Positions 37,154 to 44,796 of a stretch of DNA of 64,000 nucleotides are shown here, piece after piece (the stretch's first letter is position 1; every line of letters starts with the position of its first letter). A program made the translations under genes and the position numbers. The DNA comes from Rhizobium indicum (GTDB taxonomy: Bacteria; Pseudomonadota; Alphaproteobacteria; Rhizobiales; Rhizobiaceae): NCBI RefSeq assembly GCF_005862305.2, contig NZ_CP054021.1:1240001-1304000 (forward strand). Direction: 5' to 3'. The notes beneath the pieces are model-generated. The model was not told where the DNA came from, did not search any database, and saw nothing but the letters and a program-made list of their open reading frames with translations.

Positions 37154-38071
37154 TCACACCATCTCGACGATCATGCGGCCGACTTCGGCAAAGACCGGGT
37201 TGAGTTCCTTTACCGGCACGGTCGCCTCGCTGATATAGACGGCGGCGACGATTGGGCCGCGATCCGGCGGCCAGATCACCGCGATATCCCCGAGTGATCC
37301 ATTCGGGCCGGTGCCGGTCTTGTCGCCGACCTTCCAATGCGCGGGCAGGCCGGCCCTGAGCCGCTCCTTGCCCGTCGTGCTCGCCACCAGCCAGGCGATC
37401 AGCCTGTCTGAGGAGGCCTCGGCCAGGACCGAGCCGAGCGTCAGGTTGCCGAGCGTGTCGAGCATCGCGTCCGGTGTCGTCGTGTCGCGCGGATCGCCCT
37501 TCCTGCCCTCGTTCAACGTCGGCTCGGTGCGGTCGAGACGCGTCGTGCCGTCACCGATCGAGCGCAGCCAATCGGTCAGCCCGGCCGGACCGCCGAAACT
37601 TTCGAGCAGCAGATTGCCGGCAGTGTTGTCGCTGACGGTCACCGCCGCCTCGCAGAGTTCGGCGAGGGTCATGCCACCGGTTCCGGCGTGTTTTTCGCTG
37701 ATCGGCGAATAGTCGACGAGCTTGTCCTTGCCGTAGCTCACCCGCCTGTCGAGGTTCTCCTCACCCTTGTCGGCGCGGGCAAGCACGAAAGCGGCGGCCA
37801 GCGCCTTGAAGGTACTGCACATCGGAAAGGCCTCGCTGCCGCGATAGCCGAAAGAGATGCTCGTCTGGGTGTCGAGCACCGAGACGCCGAGGCGGCCGCC
37901 GGTGCGTTTTTCCAGCGCAGCAAGGCGGCGGTCGATGTTGTCGTCGCCCTCCTCGGCACTCTCCTTGGCGCCCTCCTCGGCATTAGCGGGAATCGCCAGC
38001 GCGGGTAAGCCCATCGCAGGCAGGCACAACGCCGAGCCTATCAGCATGCGGCGAGTCAGACTGAGATCCAT
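37154..38071 (-). CDS. Class A beta-lactamase
   Basis: The 305-aa periplasmic serine hydrolase would open beta-lactam rings. All catalytic motifs are intact: Ser86-x-x-Lys89 (CSTFK), SDN 147-149, the omega-loop Glu183 in RTEPTLN, and KTG 251-253. The N-terminus TRRMLIGSALCLPAMGLPAL looks like a twin-arginine signal, seen in some class A enzymes. An acidic stretch (EEGAKESAEEGDD) follows the signal. No ampR or transposon is adjacent, suggesting an intrinsic chromosomal gene. Confidence 0.93.
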   Translation of the reverse strand: MDLSLTRRMLIGSALCLPAMGLPALAIPANAEEGAKESAEEGDDNIDRRLAALEKRTGGRLGVSVLDTQTSISFGYRGSEAFPMCSTFKALAAAFVLARADKGEENLDRRVSYGKDKLVDYSPISEKHAGTGGMTLAELCEAAVTVSDNTAGNLLLESFGGPAGLTDWLRSIGDGTTRLDRTEPTLNEGRKGDPRDTTTPDAMLDTLGNLTLGSVLAEASSDRLIAWLVASTTGKERLRAGLPAHWKVGDKTGTGPNGSLGDIAVIWPPDRGPIVAAVYISEATVPVKELNPVFAEVGRMIVEMV

Positions 38072-38196
38072 GAAATCCTCCGGCGAATCAGGAGGACAGA
38101 GCTAAGCAGCGATTGCGGCGACTTGTCGTCCCCACGGCGATGTTAATCGTCCGTCGAGCGATCTTGTCGTCCGTCGAGCGTCCCCGCCCGCCCCGA

Positions 38197-39216
38197 TCAT
38201 GCGGCGCGTGTGACCTCGACCGTCACATGCGACAGTTCCTCCAGCGCCGAGAGCCTGCCCTTGTAGAAAGCCGGATCGCGCGGCTGCGAGGTGAGGACGG
38301 CGACGATTGCGGCATGATGGCCGGGGCCGACCTGCCAAACATGCAGATCGGTGATCCGGTCGTCCTCTGTCTCGATGGCGCCGCGGATTTCCGCCGGCAG
38401 CGTCTCGCCTTCGGGAACGACGTCGAGAAGGACGCCGCCCGAAGATTTCATCAGGCTCCAGGACCAATTGGCGATCACCAGCCCGCCGACGATGCCCATC
38501 AGGGGATCGAGCCAGAGCCAGCCGTAAAGACTGCCGAGCGTCAGCGCCGCGATGGCGAGCACGGACGTCAGGGCATCGGCGATGACATGCAGATAAGCGG
38601 CGCGGATATTGTTGTCGCCGGTCTTTGCGTGATGGGCATGGTTGCCATGTCCATGATGCGCATGACCGTGATGGGCATGGGCATGATTGCCATGCCCGTG
38701 ATGATGGCCATGGTGATGGTGCGCATGATCGCCATGCGCGACATGGCCGCCGCCGGCAAGCAGCCAGGCGCTTATCAGATTGACGGCAAGACCGATGACC
38801 GCCACGGCGATTGCCTGGGCAAAGCCGATCGGCACCGGATTTGCAAGACGCAGCAGGCTTTCCCAGGCCATCAGCAAGGCGATCAGCGCGAGGACGATGG
38901 CGCTGGCGAAACCGGCGAGATCGCCGAGCTTGCCGGTGCCGAAGGTGAAACGCGGATTGCGCGCCTGCCGCCGGGCAAAGAGATAGGCGAGCGCTGAAAT
39001 CAGCAGCGCGCTGGCATGGGTCGACATGTGCCAGCCATCGGCGACGAGCGCCATCGAGCCGTAGACGGTGCCGGCGGCGATTTCCGCCACCATCATCACC
39101 GCCGTCAGCGCGATGACCAGCCAGATGCGCCGCTCGTTGCGCGCATGGTCAGTGCCGAGGAAGACGTGATCGTGTTCCAGCGCATCAATTCCAGCTTTGT
39201 CGATTCCGGCACGCAT
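38197..39216 (-). CDS. dmeF: Cation diffusion facilitator, Ni/Co efflux DmeF
   Basis: The 339-aa inner-membrane antiporter exports Co2+ and Ni2+. It starts at ATG 39216 behind AAGGAG. The six helices carry metal-site motifs VADGWHMSTHASA (helix 2) and HVIADALTSV (helix 5). A loop of about 40 residues between helices 4 and 5 is extraordinarily His-rich (GDHAHHHHGHHHGHGNHAH and on), typical of DmeF. It follows dmeR in a two-gene operon, matching the dmeRF arrangement described in R. leguminosarum. A family B repeat separates the two genes. Confidence 0.93.
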   Translation of the reverse strand: MRAGIDKAGIDALEHDHVFLGTDHARNERRIWLVIALTAVMMVAEIAAGTVYGSMALVADGWHMSTHASALLISALAYLFARRQARNPRFTFGTGKLGDLAGFASAIVLALIALLMAWESLLRLANPVPIGFAQAIAVAVIGLAVNLISAWLLAGGGHVAHGDHAHHHHGHHHGHGNHAHAHHGHAHHGHGNHAHHAKTGDNNIRAAYLHVIADALTSVLAIAALTLGSLYGWLWLDPLMGIVGGLVIANWSWSLMKSSGGVLLDVVPEGETLPAEIRGAIETEDDRITDLHVWQVGPGHHAAIVAVLTSQPRDPAFYKGRLSALEELSHVTVEVTRAA

Positions 39217-39252
39217 TACAGGCTCCTTCGTCACCGCTATAAGCTTTTGTTT

Positions 39253-39327
39253 TTACGCAATTCTCGGCAAAATCGCTTCGCGCTTTGCCGGGGAAAACCG
39301 CTTCACACTTTTCCTGAATTGCTCTAG
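39253..39327. repeat. Intergenic repeat, family B, inside the dmeRF operon
   Basis: TTTTTACGCAATTCTCGGCA ... TTTTCCTGAATTGCTCTAG lies between dmeR and dmeF and touches the dmeR stop. Two partly repeated cores are present. Confidence 0.7.
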
Positions 39328-39596
39328 CGCATATAGGTTCTCAAGACTTCCGATATTTCCTCGACCGCCTCGGCCCTCGCCACATCGTCGGCGGCATTCA
39401 GCACATGCTCGCGCAGGTGATCGTCGAGCACCTCGCCGGTCAGCCCGGTCAGGGCGCCGCGGATCGAGGCGAGTAGCTGCAGGATCTCGCCGCAGGGGCG
39501 CTCGGCCTCGAGCGCGCGCTCGACCGCCTCCATCTGCCCCTTCAAGCGGCTGATGCGGGCGACGAGCTTCTTTTTCTGCAGGGTGGTGTGGGACAC
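39324..39596 (-). CDS. dmeR: Metal-sensing repressor DmeR (RcnR/CsoR family)
   Basis: The 90-aa all-helical repressor has the RcnR/FrmR pattern: KKKLVARISRLKGQMEAVER at the N-terminus, a Cys in RPCGEILQLLASIRGAL, and DHLREHVLNAA with metal-ligand His residues. It represses dmeRF until Ni or Co binds. The G-tract operator typical of this family (ATA-GGGGGG-TATACTAT) lies 12-34 bp before the start at 39596. The C-terminus reads EEISEVLRTYMR. Confidence 0.92.
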   Translation of the reverse strand: MSHTTLQKKKLVARISRLKGQMEAVERALEAERPCGEILQLLASIRGALTGLTGEVLDDHLREHVLNAADDVARAEAVEEISEVLRTYMR

Positions 39597-39607
39597 GATG
39601 GGCTCTC

Positions 39608-39630
39608 ATATAGCATAGGGGGGTATACTA
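39608..39630. promoter_or_regulatory. DmeR operator candidate (G-tract with flanking TATAGC/GTATACTA)
   Basis: TATAGCATA-GGGGGG-TATACTA has a six-G core flanked by AT inverted repeats, the recognition type of RcnR/DmeR proteins. It directly precedes dmeR, overlapping the probable promoter. Confidence 0.7.
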
Positions 39631-39714
39631 TCAAGGGTGAGGCCAGAGCTCAATGCCTCTGATGGGCTCCGATCCGCCATTGACAAAGCCCGCGTTTCCG
39701 ACGATCTATGATCC

Positions 39715-39819
39715 ATGATCAAGAACGCGCACCAGAGCCGCTCGTATTTTTGGCTGTACCTGTAAAGGGCGGCCGGACAAGATCATATTGTCAACAAGCC
39801 GCCGTCAGGCGGCTTTGTT
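39715..39819 (+). promoter_or_regulatory. Candidate transcription attenuator with aromatic leader peptide, upstream of a GNAT gene
   Basis: A 16-codon frame (39715-39765) encodes MIKNAHQSRSYFWLYL. Just after its stop, GGCGGC (39768-39773) can pair with GCCGCC (39798-39803). That same GCCGCC is the 5' arm of an intrinsic terminator (39796-39803 with 39808-39815, then TTGTT). The two hairpins exclude each other. A ribosome at the stop codon would cover GGCGGC and favour termination, while stalling on Tyr/Phe/Trp codons would free it. TTGACA at 39680 may be the -35 element. No Shine-Dalgarno is evident for the leader; an overlapping 53-codon frame (39709-39869) ends on the GNAT ATG. Confidence 0.5.
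39796..39819 (+). terminator. Intrinsic terminator upstream of the GNAT gene
   Basis: AAGCCGCC-GTCA-GGCGGCTT, extendable over AAC/GTT, is followed by TTGTTGT. No plus-strand gene ends before it, so it terminates a leader or small RNA. Confidence 0.65.
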
Positions 39820-39865
39820 GTATCGGCAGCGTCCTGACGGCAGACTATCAAAGGACGCGAAGACC

Positions 39866-40360
39866 ATGACCGAAATCGAAGACAGCGAAATTTCACTGAT
39901 GCGCCCATCGGTGGTGACGATCCGCGCCGCCAAGCCGCGCGACCTGCCCGAACTCGGCGAGATGATCGCCCTGCTTGCCGCCCATCACGGCGATGCGGCT
40001 GCCACTACGCCGGAGCAGCTGGAGCGCGACCTCTTCGGGCCCCTGCCCTGGATCAATGCGCTCGTCGCCGAGACCAGCGAAGGGCTGATCGGCTACGCCA
40101 TTCTCGTGCCGCTCTACAGGGCGCAGGAAGGCAAGCGCGGCATGGACCTGCACCATCTCTTCGTGCGCGACGGCCATCGCGGCCACGGCACCGGCCAGCT
40201 GCTCGTCGACCGGGCGCGCGAGACCGCCCGCAATGCCGGCTGTGGTTACCTCTCCGTCAGCGCCGCCACCGGAAACGTGCTGGCGCACCGCTTCTACGAA
40301 CAGCTGGATTTCACCCCGCGTCCGGTGACCGGCATGCGCTACATGCAGTCGATCGCTTGA
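39866..40360 (+). CDS. GNAT acetyltransferase
   Basis: The 164-aa protein starts MTEIEDSEISLM at 39866 (AAAGGACGCGAAG upstream). The acetyl-CoA loop is DGHRGHGTGQLLVDRA, and the C-terminal YLSVSAATGNVLAHRFYEQLDFTPRPV is a strong GNAT match. An acidic N-terminus precedes VTIRAAKPRDLPELGEMI. The substrate is unknown; small-molecule amine or antibiotic acetylation is possible. The gene lies behind an apparent leader-peptide attenuator, suggesting control by translation status. Confidence 0.87.
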   Translation: MTEIEDSEISLMRPSVVTIRAAKPRDLPELGEMIALLAAHHGDAAATTPEQLERDLFGPLPWINALVAETSEGLIGYAILVPLYRAQEGKRGMDLHHLFVRDGHRGHGTGQLLVDRARETARNAGCGYLSVSAATGNVLAHRFYEQLDFTPRPVTGMRYMQSIA

Positions 40361-40412
40361 GAAGGGCGTTCGATAAGTGCATTCCCGGTATGACTCTTGT
40401 ATGATCCATTGA

Positions 40413-40439
40413 GTGTCGGTTTGTTTCGGCAACCGACAC
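40413..40439. promoter_or_regulatory. Inverted repeat upstream of the ModA-like gene
   Basis: GTGTCGGTT (40413-40421) and AACCGACAC (40431-40439) are perfect 9-bp arms, 9 nt apart, about 66 bp before the next start. An operator is more likely than a terminator because no T-run follows. Confidence 0.4.
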
Positions 40440-40504
40440 GATGGATGCCATCGGGTCACTGGGAATCGCAAGGAAGGTCGTTTCAACCGTTTGCAGGTTA
40501 GCCC

Positions 40505-41197
40505 ATGAATCAGCAAATCCGGCTTTTTGGTGCTATTGCGGTCCGGCCCGCCATTCTTCCTCTCCTATCCCAGTTCGAAACGGCCACGGGATTCACGGTT
40601 GCGGCCCAGTGGGCGCTTAATCCCGCTGTAAAGAAGCAGATCGAAGCGGGGGAAGCTTTTGACCTCGTCATCACCAATCCGAACCTGGTTCAGGATCTGA
40701 CCGCCTTGGGAAAAATCAAGGCGGGAAGCCAGGTCGCATTCGGCCGGATAGCGATGGGGGTGGCGGCCAAGGCAGGCAGCCGATCACTCGACATCGGGTC
40801 CGTGGAAGCATTTGCGCATGCGTTGAAGAGCGCCAGATCCATCGCCTACGCCAGTGAAGGAACCAGCGGCGGCTACTTCTCCGGTTTGCTGGAACGCTTG
40901 GGAATAGCCGATGAGGTCAAGCCCAAGCTGGTGGCCATATCAGGAGGGCAGACGGCACCGGCCGTCGGCCGTGGGGAAGCCGAGCTCGGGGTCGTTCCCG
41001 TGACGTCGATTCTCGCCGCCGCTCCCGAGGTCATGCTTGTCGGTCGGTTTCCGGCAGAACTTCAAAGTTACATCGACTTCGCCATCGGCATCAGCGCCGA
41101 TTCAACGAATGCAGAAGCTGCCAAGCAGCTGTCGGAATTTCTGACGTCGACAGCCGTTGACGACATTCTGGCGGCAAAGGGCGTCGAGCGCCACTAG
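40505..41197 (+). CDS. ModA-like substrate-binding protein without signal peptide
   Basis: The 230-aa protein matches the molybdate-binding/extracellular solute-binding type 1 fold: IRLFGAIAVRPAILPLLSQFE, then FDLVITNPNLVQDL, SARSIAYASEGTSGGYFSGLLER and AELGVVPVTSILAA. It starts directly with the mature domain and has no export signal, so it may be cytoplasmic or secreted in another way. No permease or ATPase gene is next to it. It could act as a ligand sensor; the ligand is unknown. A perfect inverted repeat lies upstream. Confidence 0.75.
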   Translation: MNQQIRLFGAIAVRPAILPLLSQFETATGFTVAAQWALNPAVKKQIEAGEAFDLVITNPNLVQDLTALGKIKAGSQVAFGRIAMGVAAKAGSRSLDIGSVEAFAHALKSARSIAYASEGTSGGYFSGLLERLGIADEVKPKLVAISGGQTAPAVGRGEAELGVVPVTSILAAAPEVMLVGRFPAELQSYIDFAIGISADSTNAEAAKQLSEFLTSTAVDDILAAKGVERH

Positions 41198-41232
41198 AGC
41201 GCGCTTTGATAAACGATCGGCTCCCGCCATCG

Positions 41233-42147
41233 CTAACGACCCGGCACGGCCTTCAGATAGGCGGCGATCGCCTCACGGTCGGAGGCCGGCAGATGGGCGA
41301 TGTTCTGCTGCACATCGACCATCGAGCCGCCGACGGAATCGAAATCGGGGGTGAAGCCGGTTTCGAGGTAGCTGGCGATATCGGCCTCGCTCCAGCCGCC
41401 GATGCTCTCGGAGGCCGGGGTGATATTGGGTATGCGGCCCTTGCCTTCCGGATTGGGCGCGCCGGCAAGCCACATATCGGCCTTGAAGCCGCCGAGCGCA
41501 TCACGCGGCGTATGGCATTCGCCGCAATGGCCGGGGCCTTCGACGAGATATTGCCCGCGCTTGATCTTGTCGTCGCTCTTTGCCAGGGCGACGCGCGGCT
41601 GGTCGTTCAGATAGAGGAATTTCCAGCCGCCGAGCGCCAGCCGGATGTTGAAGGGGAACGGCAGTTCGTGCGGCGGCGCGACGTTTGCGCTCTTCGGCAG
41701 GGTTTTCAGGAAGCCATAGAGATCGTTGACGTCCTTGTCGCTCATGCGGGAATAAGAGCCATAGGGAAAAGACGGATAGAGATGCTGCCCGCCCGGGCCG
41801 ACGCCGCGCTTCATCGCGTTGCCGAACTCAGCAAGTGTCCAGCCGCCGATGCCGGCCTTTTCATCGGGTGAGATGTTCGGCACGTGAAAGGTCCCGAAAG
41901 GGCTCTTCAACGCCAGGCCGCCTGCAAGCGTCAGCTTTGCATCGCCTTCGGAACCGGGTGCGGCATGACAACTGACGCAGCCGCCCGCCCAGAAAACCAT
42001 CTGACCATTTGCCGGATCCGGCGCGCCGAGGCCCGCCCAATGGCTCTCCGGCAGCGGATCGGGTGCGGTGACGAGATAGAAGGCGCCCCCGCCGAGGACG
42101 GCGATGCCGATCAGACAGAGCAGTAACCGGATGAACCTGCGGACCAT
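41233..42147 (-). CDS. Di-heme c-type cytochrome
   Basis: The 304-aa protein has an N-terminal signal anchor (RRFIRLLLCLIGIAVLGGGAFYLV). Two c-type heme motifs are present: CVSCH near residue 57 and CGECH near 208, each in a mono-heme domain. The pattern resembles cytochrome subunits of alcohol or gluconate dehydrogenases. It would carry electrons in the periplasm to the terminal oxidase. It follows the cytochrome c' gene on the same strand with a family B repeat between. Confidence 0.9.
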   Translation of the reverse strand: MVRRFIRLLLCLIGIAVLGGGAFYLVTAPDPLPESHWAGLGAPDPANGQMVFWAGGCVSCHAAPGSEGDAKLTLAGGLALKSPFGTFHVPNISPDEKAGIGGWTLAEFGNAMKRGVGPGGQHLYPSFPYGSYSRMSDKDVNDLYGFLKTLPKSANVAPPHELPFPFNIRLALGGWKFLYLNDQPRVALAKSDDKIKRGQYLVEGPGHCGECHTPRDALGGFKADMWLAGAPNPEGKGRIPNITPASESIGGWSEADIASYLETGFTPDFDSVGGSMVDVQQNIAHLPASDREAIAAYLKAVPGR

Positions 42148-42270
42148 GCGCCGCCTCCCCTGTTGTCAACATTTCCTTGCGATGGACCCCGCGACCGGTC
42201 CGCGCAGGCGGAGAATAAGGCGATCCGCGCAGGCGGCAAGGCCGGCGCGGATCCAGTACTCTCTTTTGCT

Positions 42271-42322
42271 TTACGCAATTCCGGACGCAAAACCGCTGCA
42301 CACTTTTGCTGGAATTGCTCCA
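42271..42322. repeat. Intergenic repeat, family B
   Basis: TTTACGCAATTCCGGACGCA ... TTTTGCTGGAATTGCTC, located between the two cytochrome genes. Confidence 0.7.
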
Positions 42323-42340
42323 GACGAAATGGCCTATCGC

Positions 42341-42781
42341 TCACTTGCTGAGGCGATAGGCCTTGTGACAGCCGGCGCAATTGGCGCCGAGCGTGTTCAT
42401 CGTGGCACCGACGGCCGCAGGATCGGCCGGAAGTTGGGCCAGCGCGGTTTCGGCGTCAGTGGAGAGCTTGGCGGCGCGGGCTTTGAAGTCGTCCATGTTT
42501 TCCCAGATCTTCGGGCTCGCGCCCTCGTCGCCCGTCTCCGTGCCCGGCTTGAACTGGTCGGGGAAAACCTTGGCCGTTGCGGCGATCGTCGTCAGCGCCG
42601 CCTTCACCGCTTCGGCGTCATAGGGCTTGGTGCCCTTGGCGATGGCTGCCAAGGCCCCGGCCGAACCGCCGACCTGCTTCATCAACGCAACGCGCGAATC
42701 ATGGGTGCCGTCTGCTGCGGTCACCGAACCGAAGGCTATGCCGGCCATGGCAACGGCCGCAGCTGCTGCTTTCCAATTCAT
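42341..42781 (-). CDS. Cytochrome c' (c-556 type)
   Basis: The 146-aa periplasmic protein starts at ATG 42781 with a signal peptide (MNWKAAAAAVAMAGIAFGSVTAA). It is a four-helix-bundle cytochrome with the single heme motif CAGCH near the C-terminus (GANCAGCHKAYRL), the diagnostic position for cytochromes c'. The family binds NO or serves electron transfer. Adjacent to and upstream of the di-heme cytochrome gene; the pair probably form one unit. Confidence 0.92.
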   Translation of the reverse strand: MNWKAAAAAVAMAGIAFGSVTAADGTHDSRVALMKQVGGSAGALAAIAKGTKPYDAEAVKAALTTIAATAKVFPDQFKPGTETGDEGASPKIWENMDDFKARAAKLSTDAETALAQLPADPAAVGATMNTLGANCAGCHKAYRLSK

Positions 42782-42972
42782 ATTGCTCTCCCTTTTTCCT
42801 CGGCCAAGATGGCCGATGGCCAATCTGCACCGGCAGCATGACAAAATCCATGCATCCGGTCAGTCACGTTTTGCCGGATCATCATAAAAACAATGTGATA
42901 GGCAGTTCTCTGCTTTTATGCGTGTCGTTATCCCGGAACCGCCGCGCACTTCCGGGCGACATGCAGTGGCGC

Positions 42973-43608
42973 TCAAGCGCTTTTCCACCCCTGCCAGAGG
43001 CTGAAAGCCGAGACCGCGACCAGCAGCAGTCCGGCGAAGCGGCCGACAAAGGCCGTGACATCAGGGTTGGCGACGAGCAGGTCGCGGCTGCGGCCGGCCG
43101 TCATCGCCAGCGTGCCGTAGATGGCGAACTGGGTGATGACGGTCATGGCGCCCATGATCAGCCCCTGCATCCAGATCGGGCCATATTCCGGCCTGAGGAA
43201 CTGCGGATAGACGGCAAACATGAAGATATAGGCCTTCGGATTGACCAGACAGGTGACGGCGCCCTGGCGGAAGGCGCGCCAGCCGGAGCGTGCCGTTCCC
43301 GGGCCGACCGCCTCGACGGTGATCGAACTGCGGATCAGCGAAATTCCGATCCAGATCATGTAGCCGACGCCGGCAAAGAGCAGCACGTTGAAAAGCTGCG
43401 GCAGCATGGTGACGAGCACGCCGACGCCGGCTGCGCCATAGGCCGAATGCACGGCGCCGCCGGCCATGATGCCGCCGGTCGCCGCCAGCCCGCGCTTGAC
43501 GCCGCCGGTCAGCGAATTGGCGAGCACGAAGAGCATGTCCATGCCCGGTACGATGATGATGCCGAAGAGAAGGGTGAAGAAGAGCCAGAGGTTTTCATGG
43601 TAGTTCAT
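42973..43608 (-). CDS. LysE/RhtB-family amino-acid exporter
   Basis: The 211-aa inner-membrane protein has six helices with family features FGIIIVPGMDMLFVLANSL near the N-terminus and LVNPKAYIFMFAVYPQFL in the middle. It exports an amino acid or derivative; the substrate is unknown. Divergent from the WYL regulator, with operator-like repeats in the spacer. Confidence 0.9.
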   Translation of the reverse strand: MNYHENLWLFFTLLFGIIIVPGMDMLFVLANSLTGGVKRGLAATGGIMAGGAVHSAYGAAGVGVLVTMLPQLFNVLLFAGVGYMIWIGISLIRSSITVEAVGPGTARSGWRAFRQGAVTCLVNPKAYIFMFAVYPQFLRPEYGPIWMQGLIMGAMTVITQFAIYGTLAMTAGRSRDLLVANPDVTAFVGRFAGLLLVAVSAFSLWQGWKSA

Positions 43609-43693
43609 GTCAGTTACCGCCTTCAGTCTGCGGGCCGTTTTGAAAGACCCTGATTGATTTCAATCCGATAGGCGGCTCTATACGGGAACCCAA

Positions 43694-43711
43694 CTGACAG
43701 TGTATTGTCAG
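43694..43711. promoter_or_regulatory. Operator candidate in the lysE / WYL-regulator spacer
   Basis: CTGACA-N6-TGTCAG is a perfect interrupted palindrome 25 bp before the regulator start. A second one, GATTGA-TT-TCAATC, lies at 43652-43665. YafY-type regulators commonly bind such TGACA/TGTCA sites in rhizobia (inference). Confidence 0.55.
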
Positions 43712-43735
43712 GAGCGTGGCGGATGGGAGAGGTAA

Positions 43736-44428
43736 ATGCGCAAGGCCTCGCGGCTTTTCGAGATCATTCAGATCCTCAGGCTGGCAAGAAAACCGATGAC
43801 GGCGGCGACGATGGCGGAGACGCTTGAGGTAACCGTGCGCTCGATCTATCGCGACATCGCCGCCCTTCAGGCGATGCGGGTGCCGATCGAGGGCGGGCGC
43901 GGCATCGGCTACATCATGCGGCCGGGCTTCGACCTGCCGCCGCTGATGTTCTCGATCGAGGAGATGGAGGCGATCGTGCTGTCGCTGGCGCTGCTTGAAC
44001 GGACGGCGGACGAGGAGCTGAAGCAGGCTGCGCGCCGGGTCAACCGGAAGATATCAGGCGCCGTGCCGGCGCCGCTGCGCCAGGCGATGGACAACAAGGC
44101 GCTTTACGCCTGGGGCTCGATCGCGCAGCCGGCAGGCTTCGACCTTGCGATCGTGCGCCGCGCGATCCGCGACGAACGCAAGCTGATGCTCGGGTACCGC
44201 GACGAGTTCGGCCGCGCCAGCGAGCGAACAATCCGGCCGGTCGCGCTGATCTATTATTCACAGACCGCCAATATCGTCGCCTGGTGCGAGCTGCGCCAGG
44301 CGATCCGCAATTTCCGCAGCGACCGGGTGGAGCGCTGCGCGACGAGCGAAGATTTCTTCAAGGGCGACGGCGATAGGCTGCGGGAATTGTGGACGAGTGG
44401 GTGGACGGAGAAGGCTGTGCCTGCCTGA
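43736..44428 (+). CDS. YafY-like HTH-11 / WYL-domain transcriptional regulator
   Basis: The 230-aa cytoplasmic regulator begins RKASRLFEIIQILRLARKP, the classic HTH_11 start, then EVTVRSIYRDIAALQAMRVP (recognition helix). The C-terminal WYL-type domain has LMLGYRDEFGRASERTIRPVAL and ends in a Trp-containing helix. Divergent from the exporter gene, whose expression it probably controls together with its own. Confidence 0.9.
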   Translation: MRKASRLFEIIQILRLARKPMTAATMAETLEVTVRSIYRDIAALQAMRVPIEGGRGIGYIMRPGFDLPPLMFSIEEMEAIVLSLALLERTADEELKQAARRVNRKISGAVPAPLRQAMDNKALYAWGSIAQPAGFDLAIVRRAIRDERKLMLGYRDEFGRASERTIRPVALIYYSQTANIVAWCELRQAIRNFRSDRVERCATSEDFFKGDGDRLRELWTSGWTEKAVPA

Positions 44429-44545
44429 TGCGTGGCGTTTGAGGTACGAGCAGGGCGTCAATGTCACCTTTGACACCAGAAGGCCTCTTTCCCGAGATTC
44501 AACGCCACGATCTTGGACACCTGCCGAGAGGACTTCCGACATTTG

Positions 44546-44651
44546 CCCCACCCTCCGTCATCCTCGGGCCTGACCCGAGGATCCACGCCGACCTCCATCA
44601 GCAGCGGGCATGGATCCTCGGCTCAAGGCCGAGGATGACGGAGGGTGGGGG
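44546..44651. repeat. Large palindromic repeat, family E
   Basis: CCCCACCCTCCGTCATCCTC ... and its inverse GAGGATGACGGAGGGTGGGG enclose a TGACCCGAGGATCCA-like core and its inverse. It spans about 106 bp in the 368-bp gap 44429-44796 between the WYL regulator and the phosphoesterase; nothing else was found in that gap. Confidence 0.7.
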
Positions 44652-44796
44652 TGCGTTCCGCTAAACTCGCCGCCGGCGCGTTGGGTGCTTTATCGGGGGA
44701 AGCGCCCCGCATTACCTCGGTCAATTCCTGTTATGGATACGTGGCACAAGCCCGAGCACGACGAGGTAGGCAGACCTTGTCAGCAATCTTTCGCCG

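Noticed and set aside
38640..38760. Short repetitive DNA that might suggest a CRISPR or microsatellite
   Set aside because: It is the His/Gly codon run of the DmeF metal-binding loop; it is in frame with no spacer pattern.
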